Counted from the first letter of the stretch, positions 1 through 6,895 are shown. The stretch is 21,162 nucleotides of DNA from TMED14 sp038145075 (GCA_038145075.1 JAYQOY010000024.1:1-21162); one strand, 5' to 3'. Numbers and translations are program-made. Notes: generated from the letters alone by a model not told the origin.

Positions 1-19
1 GCACACGGAAGTTTTTCAA

Positions 20-382
20 CTAGTCCCGTGCTTCTTTCATTCGGGCCTGAATTTTAGATTCCGACATGCCCGCATTGGACTGAATCAAGATATAAATCCA
101 CCCGCGCGATTCAATTTTCACCGCCGTGTACCCATCGTCGCCGTAGGTGTCGAGGATGCGCAAATTTTGACCTTTATTCGGCTGGTAAATGCGGCGCACG
201 ACCTCCATATAATCTTCGCTGTAGCGGCCCGAAACTTCATACCACGTTCGGACCTGATCGCCTTGCTCCACAAATGTTTTGAAATGGGTGCCTTGAAACG
301 CGTGCGGCACCTCAATAGCCACGTTTTGAGCCCTTACAATGGGCCCAACAGCGAGCAGGAGGAAAAGGAGCAAGCGTTTCAT
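20..382 (-). CDS. Small secreted protein of unknown function
   Basis: A 120-residue protein that I do not recognise. Residues 1-19 form a clear Sec signal peptide: MKR, then a leucine-rich core, ending around VRAQ. The mature part is about 100 residues, mixed in charge, with a predicted beta-rich middle (GYTAVKIESRGWIYILI) and a basic helical end (ESKIQARMKEARD). There is no lipobox cysteine and no transmembrane segment after the signal, so a periplasmic or outer-surface soluble protein is likely. It is transcribed divergently from the OmpA-family gene; the 126-base gap holds a -7-like box for each. The start at 382 is supported by the signal peptide beginning exactly there and by a TAGTTTTG box 16 bases upstream. 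It is real with fair confidence because of the signal peptide and promoter; its function cannot be inferred. Confidence 0.75.
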   Translation of the reverse strand: MKRLLLFLLLAVGPIVRAQNVAIEVPHAFQGTHFKTFVEQGDQVRTWYEVSGRYSEDYMEVVRRIYQPNKGQNLRILDTYGDDGYTAVKIESRGWIYILIQSNAGMSESKIQARMKEARD

Positions 383-398
383 CTGGAATCTTGAGGGA

Positions 399-406
399 CA
401 AAACTA
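399..406 (-). promoter_or_regulatory. -7 promoter element for the small secreted protein
   Basis: On the minus strand this reads TAGTTTTG, an exact match to the Bacteroidota -7 consensus TAnnTTTG. It ends 16 bases before the start codon at 382. No clear TTTG -33 box is seen at the usual spacing, so only the -7 half is supported. Confidence 0.45.
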
Positions 407-483
407 CCTCATTTAAACGATGATATGGCCATTTTAGCGTGTACAAATCTATAAAATGTCGAACTTCCTACTTGATAAATAAC

Positions 484-491
484 TACCTTTA
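484..491 (+). promoter_or_regulatory. -7-like promoter element for the OmpA-family gene
   Basis: TACCTTTA fits TAnnTTTG except for the last base and ends 17 bases before the ATG at 509, the same geometry as on the divergent strand. No convincing -33 TTTG lies 17-23 bases upstream. Confidence 0.35.
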
Positions 492-508
492 TCCCAAAGT
501 TCCAAGCC

Positions 509-1453
509 ATGAAAAATATAATTGCTTTACTAGTTATTTGTTTTGGGTTAAATCTTAACGCTCAAACCGGCCAAGGACCCAATTTTGAAATTGGTCTTGG
601 GTATGCCTTAAAGCACACAGAAGGATTTGGAATCCCAAAGGCCTACGTCGGTGTGAATAATTTATTTAGTGGCCTTGGCGCGTATGTTTCACCTGAATAC
701 CGGGGCAACATCACTTTTTTGGAAGACGGTACGAACTATTATTTCAGGATTCCAATGGGCTTAACATTTGAAATCAACGAGAACGTTGCATGTTTTGCCG
801 GTGCCGACCCAATTAGTTATGCTCAGGGAAAAAACTTGAGAAAAGAATTAGGCCTCGCTTTTTATACAGGGCCACTGACAATTCGCACAGGTTATAGTTA
901 TTGGGTTGGAGCAACCATTGGCGTAGGCTACCGCTTCGGCGCAAATCCTGCTGCCATTTCCTTCCAGGGTCGTCAACCCAGAAAAAGTCAATCTTCTGGT
1001 TTGGCCGTTGCTCAAAAACAACCAGAACCTCAGATTATTGAGCGCATTGATACTGTAATTGTCAAAGAGGAGGTCATCAAAGAGGTGGTTAAAGAAGTTG
1101 TCAAGGAAGTTGTGAAACCAACTGAATTGACGCAGATAGCGGTACTTTACTTTGAATTCAATACAACGTCTTATACCCGTGAAAGCCAACTGAAGTTGGA
1201 GGCATTGGCAACAGCAATCAAAGAAAATCCCTCGGAGGATATCGTCATTATTGGCCACACCGACGAGGTTGGTACAGATGCGTACAATTACACGCTGGGA
1301 CTGAACCGAGCTCAAAAAGTGGCAAACTTCCTAGTGAATACACGAGGTGTTGCAGCTACTAGAATTGAAGTGCGATCTGAAGGATTAGAAACTCCTTCAT
1401 CCGCCGGAACCCCTGAAATGAATCGACGCGTAGTCGTTTATTTCAAAAAGTAA
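509..1453 (+). CDS. OmpA-family outer-membrane protein
   Basis: A 314-residue two-domain protein. Residues 1-19 are a signal peptide (MKNIIALLVICFGLNLNAQ). Residues about 20-150 are rich in alternating aromatic and glycine strands and probably form a small beta-barrel. A linker (about 150-205) contains a charged repeat of the four-residue unit KEVV at 191-203. Residues about 208-314 are an OmpA C-terminal peptidoglycan-binding domain. It carries the IIGHTDEVGTDAYN signature, and D252 and R267 have the 15-residue spacing of the diaminopimelate-binding Asp/Arg pair of characterised OmpA domains. It likely tethers the outer membrane to the cell wall. It is monocistronic: its own -7-like box upstream and a strong terminator 27 bases after the stop. 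The gene is clearly more AT-rich than its neighbours. The domain call is firm; a physiological name is not. Confidence 0.93.
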   Translation: MKNIIALLVICFGLNLNAQTGQGPNFEIGLGYALKHTEGFGIPKAYVGVNNLFSGLGAYVSPEYRGNITFLEDGTNYYFRIPMGLTFEINENVACFAGADPISYAQGKNLRKELGLAFYTGPLTIRTGYSYWVGATIGVGYRFGANPAAISFQGRQPRKSQSSGLAVAQKQPEPQIIERIDTVIVKEEVIKEVVKEVVKEVVKPTELTQIAVLYFEFNTTSYTRESQLKLEALATAIKENPSEDIVIIGHTDEVGTDAYNYTLGLNRAQKVANFLVNTRGVAATRIEVRSEGLETPSSAGTPEMNRRVVVYFKK

Positions 1454-1480
1454 ACGAGGGGGTACCCAGATTGAAATGAA

Positions 1481-1506
1481 AAAGCCGGCTATGAGCCGGC
1501 TTTTTT
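1481..1506. terminator. Bidirectional intrinsic terminator
   Basis: A perfect 10-bp stem AAAGCCGGCT / AGCCGGCTTT with a 3-base loop. It is followed on the plus strand by TTTTTTGTTTT, and on the minus strand the stem runs into TTTTTC from the A-run at 1479-1483. It can therefore end both the OmpA-family transcript (+) and the tRNA-Leu/small-peptide transcript (-), whose last stop codon is at 1518-1520. Confidence 0.9.
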
Positions 1507-1517
1507 GTTTTCAGAAC

Positions 1518-1652
1518 TTACTTCTGTTTGTCTTCGAGGGATTTGATTCGGTCCTCCAATTTGCCTATCCAGGTTTTCATGAGGTTAAGCATCATGAAGA
1601 GGAAAACGACCAACAAACCACTTATGGTCGCAAAAACGAGTTCTGTTGACAT
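1518..1652 (-). CDS. 44-residue single-pass membrane peptide
   Basis: This small ORF is shorter than most gene-calling limits. It begins MSTELVFATISG, continues with a hydrophobic span of about 20 residues (roughly 6-25, LLVVFLFMML at its core), then a charged amphipathic tail (KTWIGKLEDRIKSLEDKQK) with heptad-like leucine/isoleucine spacing that suggests a short coiled coil. The likely topology is N-out with the charged tail in the cytoplasm, since lysine and arginine follow the span. It starts 16 bases beyond the 3' end of tRNA-Leu on the same strand and has no separate promoter that I can see, so it may be read from the tRNA promoter. Its stop is 12 bases from the bidirectional terminator. 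Length, membrane span and snug fit between tRNA and terminator make it plausible as a real gene. I do not recognise a family. Confidence 0.6.
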   Translation of the reverse strand: MSTELVFATISGLLVVFLFMMLNLMKTWIGKLEDRIKSLEDKQK

Positions 1653-1668
1653 ATCGAAGAGAATTTAG

Positions 1669-1750
<82 letters not shown>

Positions 1751-1763
1751 AGTTAGGATGGCG

Positions 1764-1771
1764 CAAAGATA
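1764..1771 (-). promoter_or_regulatory. -7 promoter element for tRNA-Leu
   Basis: On the minus strand this is TATCTTTG, an exact TAnnTTTG match, 13 bases upstream of the mature tRNA 5' end. A start about 6 bases downstream would give a short 5' leader removed by RNase P. No strong -33 box was seen. Confidence 0.5.
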
Positions 1772-1827
1772 GGGGTCGCCATCGGGAATTCGTGCCATAT
1801 GCATGAAACCCGCGAAGAAGAGGCTAT

Positions 1828-2307
1828 TCAGGTGCTTAGCTCCCCGCCCCCGCCGGTGAGAACGGACTTATTTCGGTAAATAAGGGCCCAGCTCGAGGCG
1901 TCCTCCACATGGAAGAGGTCCCAAATCAGCATGCCGTCAAAGCCATAAATCAACGGCTTGAACGTCTTGTCCTTGTAACAAAGCGACTGACTCAGGTCGC
2001 CTAGCAGATAGGTGCCGTCCGCAAACCCGAGGAGCACAAAGGGATTGCGTTTTAGACCCAATCGGAAAAGCAATTGGCCGCTCGCGCAACGATTCACGCA
2101 ATGAATGGGCAAGACCTTTACGCTCGGCTCGCCTCCTTTGGCCTCCGCGATAAAGGGCCGAATCGTCTTCATCGCATGCTTCCAGCGTGCATCATCGCTG
2201 GAAAGCTCAAGCAGCTGTTTCACGGCAGGCGGATGCTGCAGCAAACGGTCCAAATTGAACTTCCCGCCCGCCACGCATTGTTGGTACAAGAGTTTCGACA
2301 AAAACAT
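1828..2307 (-). CDS. Conserved-looking hypothetical protein, 159 residues
   Basis: I do not recognise this protein. It has no signal peptide or membrane span and looks cytoplasmic. The N-terminal half is helical (KLLYQQCVAGGKFNLDRLLQ, ARWKHAMKTIRPFIAEA). The centre carries IHCVNRCASGQLLFRLG, with two cysteines three residues apart, and a further cysteine lies in LSQSLCYKDK. The C-terminal half looks like a small beta domain (NPFVLLGFADGTYLLGDLS, GMLIWDLFHVEDASSWALIYRNKS). The tail is glycine-rich (TGGGGELST). The start at 2307 is the first ATG, with a TATCTTGG box immediately upstream at 2311-2318 on the minus strand, which would leave almost no leader. It diverges from the flavin reductase gene. 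Codon use resembles that of its neighbours, so I think it is real, but the function is unknown. Confidence 0.6.
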   Translation of the reverse strand: MFLSKLLYQQCVAGGKFNLDRLLQHPPAVKQLLELSSDDARWKHAMKTIRPFIAEAKGGEPSVKVLPIHCVNRCASGQLLFRLGLKRNPFVLLGFADGTYLLGDLSQSLCYKDKTFKPLIYGFDGMLIWDLFHVEDASSWALIYRNKSVLTGGGGELST

Positions 2308-2390
2308 ACTCCAAGATATTCGCTTTGAGGGTTAATTCCACCGAAAAGTTGTTAACATGGAGGCAGATTTATTCCCGGTTTGGGGGCCTT

Positions 2391-2420
2391 TTTGAGCCCG
2401 TCGGCTACCTTTATACTTTC
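2391..2420 (+). promoter_or_regulatory. Candidate promoter for the flavin reductase/DUF3127 pair
   Basis: TTTG at 2391-2394 and TACTTTC at 2414-2420 are separated by 19 bases, the spacing expected of -33 and -7 elements in Bacteroidota. The -7 box departs from consensus at its end. An overlapping alternative -7, TACCTTTA at 2406-2413, lies just before it. The position 19 bases before the ATG at 2439 argues for that start over the in-frame ATG at 2325, which would lie upstream of this promoter. Confidence 0.35.
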
Positions 2421-2438
2421 AAGTCGATTCGCATTAAA

Positions 2439-3359
2439 ATGATTCATCTCAAGCCTGAAGAACTAAGCATTCCTGACTTGCAGCGCACCCTGCAATTCGC
2501 GGTTGGACCTCGTCCAATTGCCTTGGTTTCCACCGTCGACCGCGACGGACGCGTCAACCTGAGTCCATTCAGCTTCTACAATGTTTTTAGTACCAACCCA
2601 CCTGTCGTTGTTTTTTCACCGGCACGTCGTGGACGCGACGGCAGCATAAAGGACACCTTGAACAACGTTTTGGCGGTGCCAGAGGTGGTCATTCATTCGG
2701 TCAGCCATGCTATGGTGGAGCAAACCAGCTTGTCTAGCACCGAATACGATACCGGCGTAAACGAATTCGTTAAAGCCGGATTTACAGCCGTAAAAAGCGA
2801 CCTGGTACACCCTCCTCGCGTAGCCGAGGCCCCCGTCGCCATGGAGTGCGAAGTCATCGAGGTCAAAGAACTCGGCACGGGACCTGGGGCTGGCAACCTG
2901 GTGATGTGTGAAGTGAAGCTCATTCACATCAACAGTTCCGTGCTGGACGAAGAGGGCCGTTTGGACCAGGACCAGTTGGACTTGGTGGGTCGATTGGGGG
3001 GGGACTGGTATGTTCGCGCCAACGGGGATGCCCTCTTTGAAGTAGAAAAACCCCTTGCCACCAAGGGTATTGGGGTGGATGCGCTCCCTAGGCCTATACG
3101 CACCTCTACCATTTTGAGCGGTAATGATTTGGGCCGTTTGGGAAATGTGGAAATGCTTCCCACGGAAGATGAAGTAGCCGAATTTGCCACCCACCGCCGC
3201 ATCCGTGAAATCTTTGATCAAACCGCCGACCGTATCGAGCGCCGCGAACTTCTACACCACTACGCCAAAGAAGCCTTGGAGAGGAACAAGGTGAAAAAAG
3301 CGTGGAAAATCCTGCTTACCGACCGCTTAAATGCCCCAAAAACCAATTCAAACGCATAA
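2439..3359 (+). CDS. Flavin reductase-like FMN-binding domain protein
   Basis: A 306-residue cytoplasmic protein. Residues about 15-205 form a flavin-reductase-like split-barrel domain. Recognisable family stretches are GPRPIALVSTVDRDG (23-37), NLSPFSFYNVFSTNPP (40-55), VNEFVKAGFT (107-115) and GRLGGDWYVRA (184-194). Such domains bind FMN and either reduce it with NAD(P)H or act as flavoproteins in redox reactions; the substrate here is unknown. Residues about 240-306 add a highly charged helical extension (EVAEFATHRRIREIFDQTAD and ALERNKVKKAWKILL) that is not part of the reductase fold. I prefer the start at 2439 because MIHLKPEEL begins the conserved domain and a candidate promoter sits just upstream. 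An 8-G tract at 2996-3003 leaves the frame intact. The DUF3127 gene follows 24 bases downstream, probably cotranscribed. Confidence 0.88.
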   Translation: MIHLKPEELSIPDLQRTLQFAVGPRPIALVSTVDRDGRVNLSPFSFYNVFSTNPPVVVFSPARRGRDGSIKDTLNNVLAVPEVVIHSVSHAMVEQTSLSSTEYDTGVNEFVKAGFTAVKSDLVHPPRVAEAPVAMECEVIEVKELGTGPGAGNLVMCEVKLIHINSSVLDEEGRLDQDQLDLVGRLGGDWYVRANGDALFEVEKPLATKGIGVDALPRPIRTSTILSGNDLGRLGNVEMLPTEDEVAEFATHRRIREIFDQTADRIERRELLHHYAKEALERNKVKKAWKILLTDRLNAPKTNSNA

Positions 3360-3383
3360 ATTCACGTCCTTAATACTTTTTAT

Positions 3384-3779
3384 ATGGAAATTACTGGAAC
3401 CGTAAAGAAAATCCTTGACTTACAGCAGGTTAGCCCTACTTTTCGCAAGCGCGAACTCGTAGTTCAGACCGATGAGCAATACCCCCAACCCATTCTGATT
3501 GAATTCACCCAGGACCGTTCAGACCTTTTGAACCGCGTGCAGGAAGGTCAGAAAGTGACGGTTTCCATCAACATTCGTGGACGTGAGTGGACCGGTCGTG
3601 AAGGCGAAACGCGTTACTACGTGTCTATCCAAGGCTGGCGCATCCAAAACGCCGATGCTCCCGTAGCCCCTCCCGCGCCACAAGGCCAGACCTACGGCGG
3701 CGGTGCCCCCGTGGCGCAAGCTCCCGCTGTACCCAATACCAATGCGTTTGACGGCGACGACGACGATCTGCCTTTCTAA
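3384..3779 (+). CDS. DUF3127 protein with SSB-like acidic C-terminal tail
   Basis: A 131-residue protein. Residues 1-90 match the DUF3127 family as I know it (EITGTVKKIL, VSPTFRKRELVVQTDEQYPQ, ILIEFTQDR, NIRGREWTG, YVSIQGWRI) and look like a compact beta-barrel of the OB type. Residues about 91-121 are a disordered Ala/Pro/Gly/Gln linker. The last ten residues, FDGDDDDLPF, closely resemble the acidic tip DDDIPF by which bacterial single-stranded-DNA-binding proteins recruit repair and replication enzymes. The order OB-like fold, flexible linker, acidic-hydrophobic tip is the SSB architecture, but the core is not a recognisable SSB. A role on nucleic acid is inference; the family has no settled function that I know of. 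It lies behind the flavin reductase gene and ends in a strong terminator. Confidence 0.88.
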   Translation: MEITGTVKKILDLQQVSPTFRKRELVVQTDEQYPQPILIEFTQDRSDLLNRVQEGQKVTVSINIRGREWTGREGETRYYVSIQGWRIQNADAPVAPPAPQGQTYGGGAPVAQAPAVPNTNAFDGDDDDLPF

Positions 3780-3804
3780 ACCATCCAAACGTTTGAACTT
3801 CTCG

Positions 3805-3837
3805 GACCCTGGGCCAACGCCCGGGGTCTTTTTTTTT
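3805..3837 (+). terminator. Intrinsic terminator after the DUF3127 gene
   Basis: A 10-bp stem GACCCTGGGC / GCCCGGGGTC with one T-G wobble, loop CAAC, followed by nine T residues. On the minus strand the hairpin lacks a T-run, so it serves mainly the plus-strand transcript even though the converging permease gene ends 5 bases away. Confidence 0.92.
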
Positions 3838-3842
3838 GAGGC

Positions 3843-4811
3843 TTAGCTGGAGGCGCGAACGTCCAACACGTCGCGCAGGGCCGTGCCCAAGGCCATAAAG
3901 GCGAGGACGAGGCTTGCAAGCGCAAAGCCCGGCACCAAGGCGAGGTGGGCTTGGCCCGTCAACAAATACGCATAGTGGTCCCGAATCATGCCTCCCCAGG
4001 AGGGCATCGGCGGCTGCGCCCCGATGCCCAGGAAGCTCAGGCCCGACTCCAAGAGAATGGCGGAAGCAAACTGGCTCGCGGCCAACACGGTAAGGGCGGG
4101 AATGACTTGGGGCAAAATGTGGCGGATAATAATGCGGCTGGAGGAATAGCCCAGGACTTGGGCGGCTTGGATGAATTCGGCCTCTTTGATGGAGAGCACT
4201 TGCCCACGAACCAAACGCGCCACCTCCACCCAGGCCGTCAGGCCCACGGCGATAAACACTTGCCAGAAGCCCTTTCCAAGCACAAAGCTGAGGGCAATGA
4301 CCATCAAGAAGGTGGGAATGCTCCAGAAAATTTGGATGACCGTCTGCAAAACGCGGTCCAGCCAACCGCCAAAGTAGCCTGCCGCGGCCCCCAACGGGAT
4401 GCCCAGCAAGAGGGCAATGAAGACGGAAATCAGACCCACACTGAGGGAGATCCTCGCCCCCAGTAGCAGGCGGCTCCATACATCTCGACCGTAGCGGTCC
4501 GTCCCCAGCCAAAAGCGCATGCGTTCCGTCTCGGAAGGCTCCCAGGCTGGGAAACTTTCGTCTCCGGTGAGCCACCAGGTCCAGGTGCGCGGTTCGGTTC
4601 GGGGCATCTGCGTCAAAGGGAACTCCGCCCCTACTTCGGCCGCTGAATAGGCGAGCTGCATGCGGTTGGCGTGCGGGCTTTGGTCGCGTGCCAGCCCATA
4701 GGCACATACGGCCAAAAGGAGCCAAAGCCCTAAAATCAGGAGGCCCCAACGCCCCAGGCCGTGCTGCCAAATTCGGCGCAGCACAGAGGCAGAGGGACGA
4801 GCTTCGTGCAT
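3843..4811 (-). CDS. Peptide-type ABC transporter permease (DppC/OppC family)
   Basis: A 322-residue inner-membrane permease. TM1 is at about 22-40. The family signature LGTDRYGRDVWSRLLLGAR (102-120) precedes a cluster of further spans (about 121-145, 160-180, 182-202, 240-262, 290-312). The EAA loop that docks the ATPase is at about 210-221 (EAEFIQAAQVLG). The segment between TM1 and the signature is about 60 residues, roughly twice that of E. coli DppC. Members pair with a DppB-type permease, two ATPases and a solute-binding lipoprotein to import di- or oligopeptides; none of these partners is in the window. The gene begins 8 bases after the prc stop, so the two are almost certainly cotranscribed. 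The substrate cannot be told from sequence; peptides are the default. Confidence 0.9.
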   Translation of the reverse strand: MHEARPSASVLRRIWQHGLGRWGLLILGLWLLLAVCAYGLARDQSPHANRMQLAYSAAEVGAEFPLTQMPRTEPRTWTWWLTGDESFPAWEPSETERMRFWLGTDRYGRDVWSRLLLGARISLSVGLISVFIALLLGIPLGAAAGYFGGWLDRVLQTVIQIFWSIPTFLMVIALSFVLGKGFWQVFIAVGLTAWVEVARLVRGQVLSIKEAEFIQAAQVLGYSSSRIIIRHILPQVIPALTVLAASQFASAILLESGLSFLGIGAQPPMPSWGGMIRDHYAYLLTGQAHLALVPGFALASLVLAFMALGTALRDVLDVRASS

Positions 4812-4819
4812 GGGAAGGG

Positions 4820-6895
4820 TTAGCGGGGCATTTCGCCTACGATGCGGTAGGCCTCGCCCAGATAAATATCCGTGGCTAAGCCTTTAAACCAACGGCTGTA
4901 TTCGGTCACCTTGCCGCTGTCCAGACTGCTCTCAAAGGCCACTGAGGTGTAGGTCACCGCCAAACTGTCTTTGGACACCAGCAAATCGTCGTAGGCCTCC
5001 GCTTCAGCGTCCGCCTTGGCCTCCCGCTCAAAGTAGGCACTGTAGTTCAGGGGCACCAAGGTCTGGTCCTGCTGGGACTTCAGCCACTGGGCGTATTCCG
5101 CGATGCGGGCAAACTCAGGGTTTTCCGCAATGCGCTGCTGGGCCACTTTGAGGTAGGGCTTGGGCAACTTGGGCTCAAGGACCACAGGGTCCACGTAGTC
5201 CACCGCCAACGGATAGTCCAATTCGCGCTCGCCGTAGGGAATCTCCTGGTAGGGATGAGGCAGCACCACATCACTTTCCACGCCTTGCAGTTGCGTCGTT
5301 CCGCCGGTCACGCGGTAGTATTTCTGTATGGTCAACTTCAAGGCTCCCAAGGGCTTATCTCCGTGGAAGGGTCCAGCGGCACGGTCCAAATCCAGCATAT
5401 TCTGCACCGTTCCCTTGCCAAACGTTTGACGTGTGCCCACGATGATGGCCTTGTCGTAGTCCTGCAGGGCGGCGGCGACGATCTCCGACGCAGACGCCGT
5501 TCCCTCGTTCACCATCACCAGCAACGGCCCGTCCCACACGGCGCCGGCCGCCCGATCGTCGTAGGACCGAACGCGCTGCCCGCTCGTCTTCACTTGCACC
5601 ACGGGGCCCTTGTCAAAGAAGAGGCCGGCGATGTCCACTGCGGCGGGCAGGGAACCACCGCCGTTGCCGCGCAGGTCAAAAATCAAGCGCTCCATGCCCT
5701 CGGCTTTGAGGGCCTCGATCTCTTTGCGCACGTCGTCCGCACAGCTGCGGTTGTTGTCGTTGTAGAAGTCCACGTAGAACTTGGGCAAGCGGATGTAGCC
5801 CGTTTTGCCGTCGGCACCCAGGCGCGCGGAGCGGGCAAAGGTGGCTTCGATCTCCACGATGTCCCGAATGATGGGGATGACCTTTTCGGTGCCATCTTTT
5901 TTGCGAACCGTCAAACGCACTTCTGTCCCCTTCTTGCCGCGCACTTTGGTCACGACTTTGTTGGTGCTCATGCCCACAATGTCTTCCGGCTCGGCCGATC
6001 CTTGGCCGACTTTGAGAATTTTATCGCCCACCTCCAGCTCGCCTTGGCGCCAGCAGGCAGAGCCCGTCACGATGGAGGCCACAGTGGTGAACTCCCCGTC
6101 CTGCTGCAAAGACGCGCCGATGCCCTCGAGCTGGCCGGTCATTTCGATTTCAAAGTTCTCCTGCTGGCGGGGCGGGAAGTACTGCGTGTGGGGATCAAAC
6201 ACCCCCGTGTAGGCATTCATGTACAAGCCAAACCAGTCCGAACGCTCCATGTCCGTCATGCTGCTAAACCACTCGTCGTGGATTTCCAGCTCCTTTTCGC
6301 GGGCCTTCTTTTCTTCTTCGGCAAATCCGGGATCGCCCAGGGTGAATTTGGCCTGACCCGCTGAATCCGCCGCCAAGGAGCGGTCGTACAAGCGCATCAA
6401 AACCCGGAAAGTCAAGTAATCCGTCCAGTAGGCGCGCATGCCGGCATCGTCTTGGGCGTAGCCGCGTTTCTCTGCATCCGTTTGGAAGGCGCGGCCCGTT
6501 TCATAGTGGAGGGGCTCTGCGAGAATTTCGCGGTAGAGTGCTTGCGACTGTTTGAAGCGCTTGGCCCAGATGTCTTGGGTCAAGTTGAAGAAGCTCAAAT
6601 CCGCATTCTTCAAGAGGTCGTCCATGCGGGTATCATAAACGCGCATTTGGTCAATATCGCTTTGCTGCAGGAAACGCTTTTCAGCATCCATAGACTCCAA
6701 GAAAAACTCAAGAACCTCGTGTGAAAAGGCATCGTCAATGTCTTTGGCCTGGTAGTGCACCCCCGTCAAGGCGTCGTGCACCAAGAGCATGACCACTTTT
6801 TCTTGGTCGTCGGAGGGGGCCTTCCAGGCAAAGCTGAGGGCGGCTGCAGCCACCAAGAACAAGGCGGGCAGCGTGTATTTCAAATTCTTCTTCAT
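4820..6895 (-). CDS. prc: Carboxy-terminal (tail-specific) processing protease
   Basis: A 691-residue periplasmic S41A serine protease of the Prc/Tsp type. It starts with a signal or anchor sequence (KKNLKYTLPALFLVAAAALSFAW). A helical N-terminal domain (about 40-235, including FNLTQDIWAKRFKQ) precedes a PDZ domain (about 240-340, with GIGASLQQD and ELEVGDKILKVG). The S41 catalytic core covers about 350-550, with FDLRGNGGGSL, then EGTASASEIVAAALQDYDKA containing the nucleophile S468, and TFGKGTVQ containing the general base K494. The Ser-Lys spacing matches E. coli Prc (S452, K477) allowing one inserted residue. The C-terminal domain resembles that of E. coli Prc. It degrades or trims proteins by their C-termini. 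An in-frame ATG at 6937 is disfavoured because it lies upstream of the -7-like box and would put charged residues before the signal. Confidence 0.95.
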   Translation of the reverse strand: MKKNLKYTLPALFLVAAAALSFAWKAPSDDQEKVVMLLVHDALTGVHYQAKDIDDAFSHEVLEFFLESMDAEKRFLQQSDIDQMRVYDTRMDDLLKNADLSFFNLTQDIWAKRFKQSQALYREILAEPLHYETGRAFQTDAEKRGYAQDDAGMRAYWTDYLTFRVLMRLYDRSLAADSAGQAKFTLGDPGFAEEEKKAREKELEIHDEWFSSMTDMERSDWFGLYMNAYTGVFDPHTQYFPPRQQENFEIEMTGQLEGIGASLQQDGEFTTVASIVTGSACWRQGELEVGDKILKVGQGSAEPEDIVGMSTNKVVTKVRGKKGTEVRLTVRKKDGTEKVIPIIRDIVEIEATFARSARLGADGKTGYIRLPKFYVDFYNDNNRSCADDVRKEIEALKAEGMERLIFDLRGNGGGSLPAAVDIAGLFFDKGPVVQVKTSGQRVRSYDDRAAGAVWDGPLLVMVNEGTASASEIVAAALQDYDKAIIVGTRQTFGKGTVQNMLDLDRAAGPFHGDKPLGALKLTIQKYYRVTGGTTQLQGVESDVVLPHPYQEIPYGERELDYPLAVDYVDPVVLEPKLPKPYLKVAQQRIAENPEFARIAEYAQWLKSQQDQTLVPLNYSAYFEREAKADAEAEAYDDLLVSKDSLAVTYTSVAFESSLDSGKVTEYSRWFKGLATDIYLGEAYRIVGEMPR

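Noticed and set aside
848..1315. 155-codon open frame on the minus strand
   Set aside because: Antisense to the OmpA-family gene, cysteine-rich without motifs; the sense frame has a complete OmpA domain.
2325..2438. Upstream in-frame start for the flavin reductase (ATG at 2325)
   Set aside because: It lies upstream of the candidate promoter, and the extra 38 residues do not belong to the conserved domain.
2996..3003. Eight-G tract as a phase-variation switch or frameshift
   Set aside because: The frame is intact through GRLGGDWYVRA, which fits the flavin reductase family; a homopolymer of this size alone is weak evidence.
3625..4770. 381-codon open frame on the minus strand
   Set aside because: It overlaps the DppC-type permease in another frame; the product is a Pro/Arg/Gly-rich sequence typical of a GC-driven shadow frame, and the permease frame has full family motifs.
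5255..6364. 369-codon open frame on the plus strand
   Set aside because: Antisense to prc, whose catalytic motifs are intact; the His/Val/Gly-rich product shows no domain.
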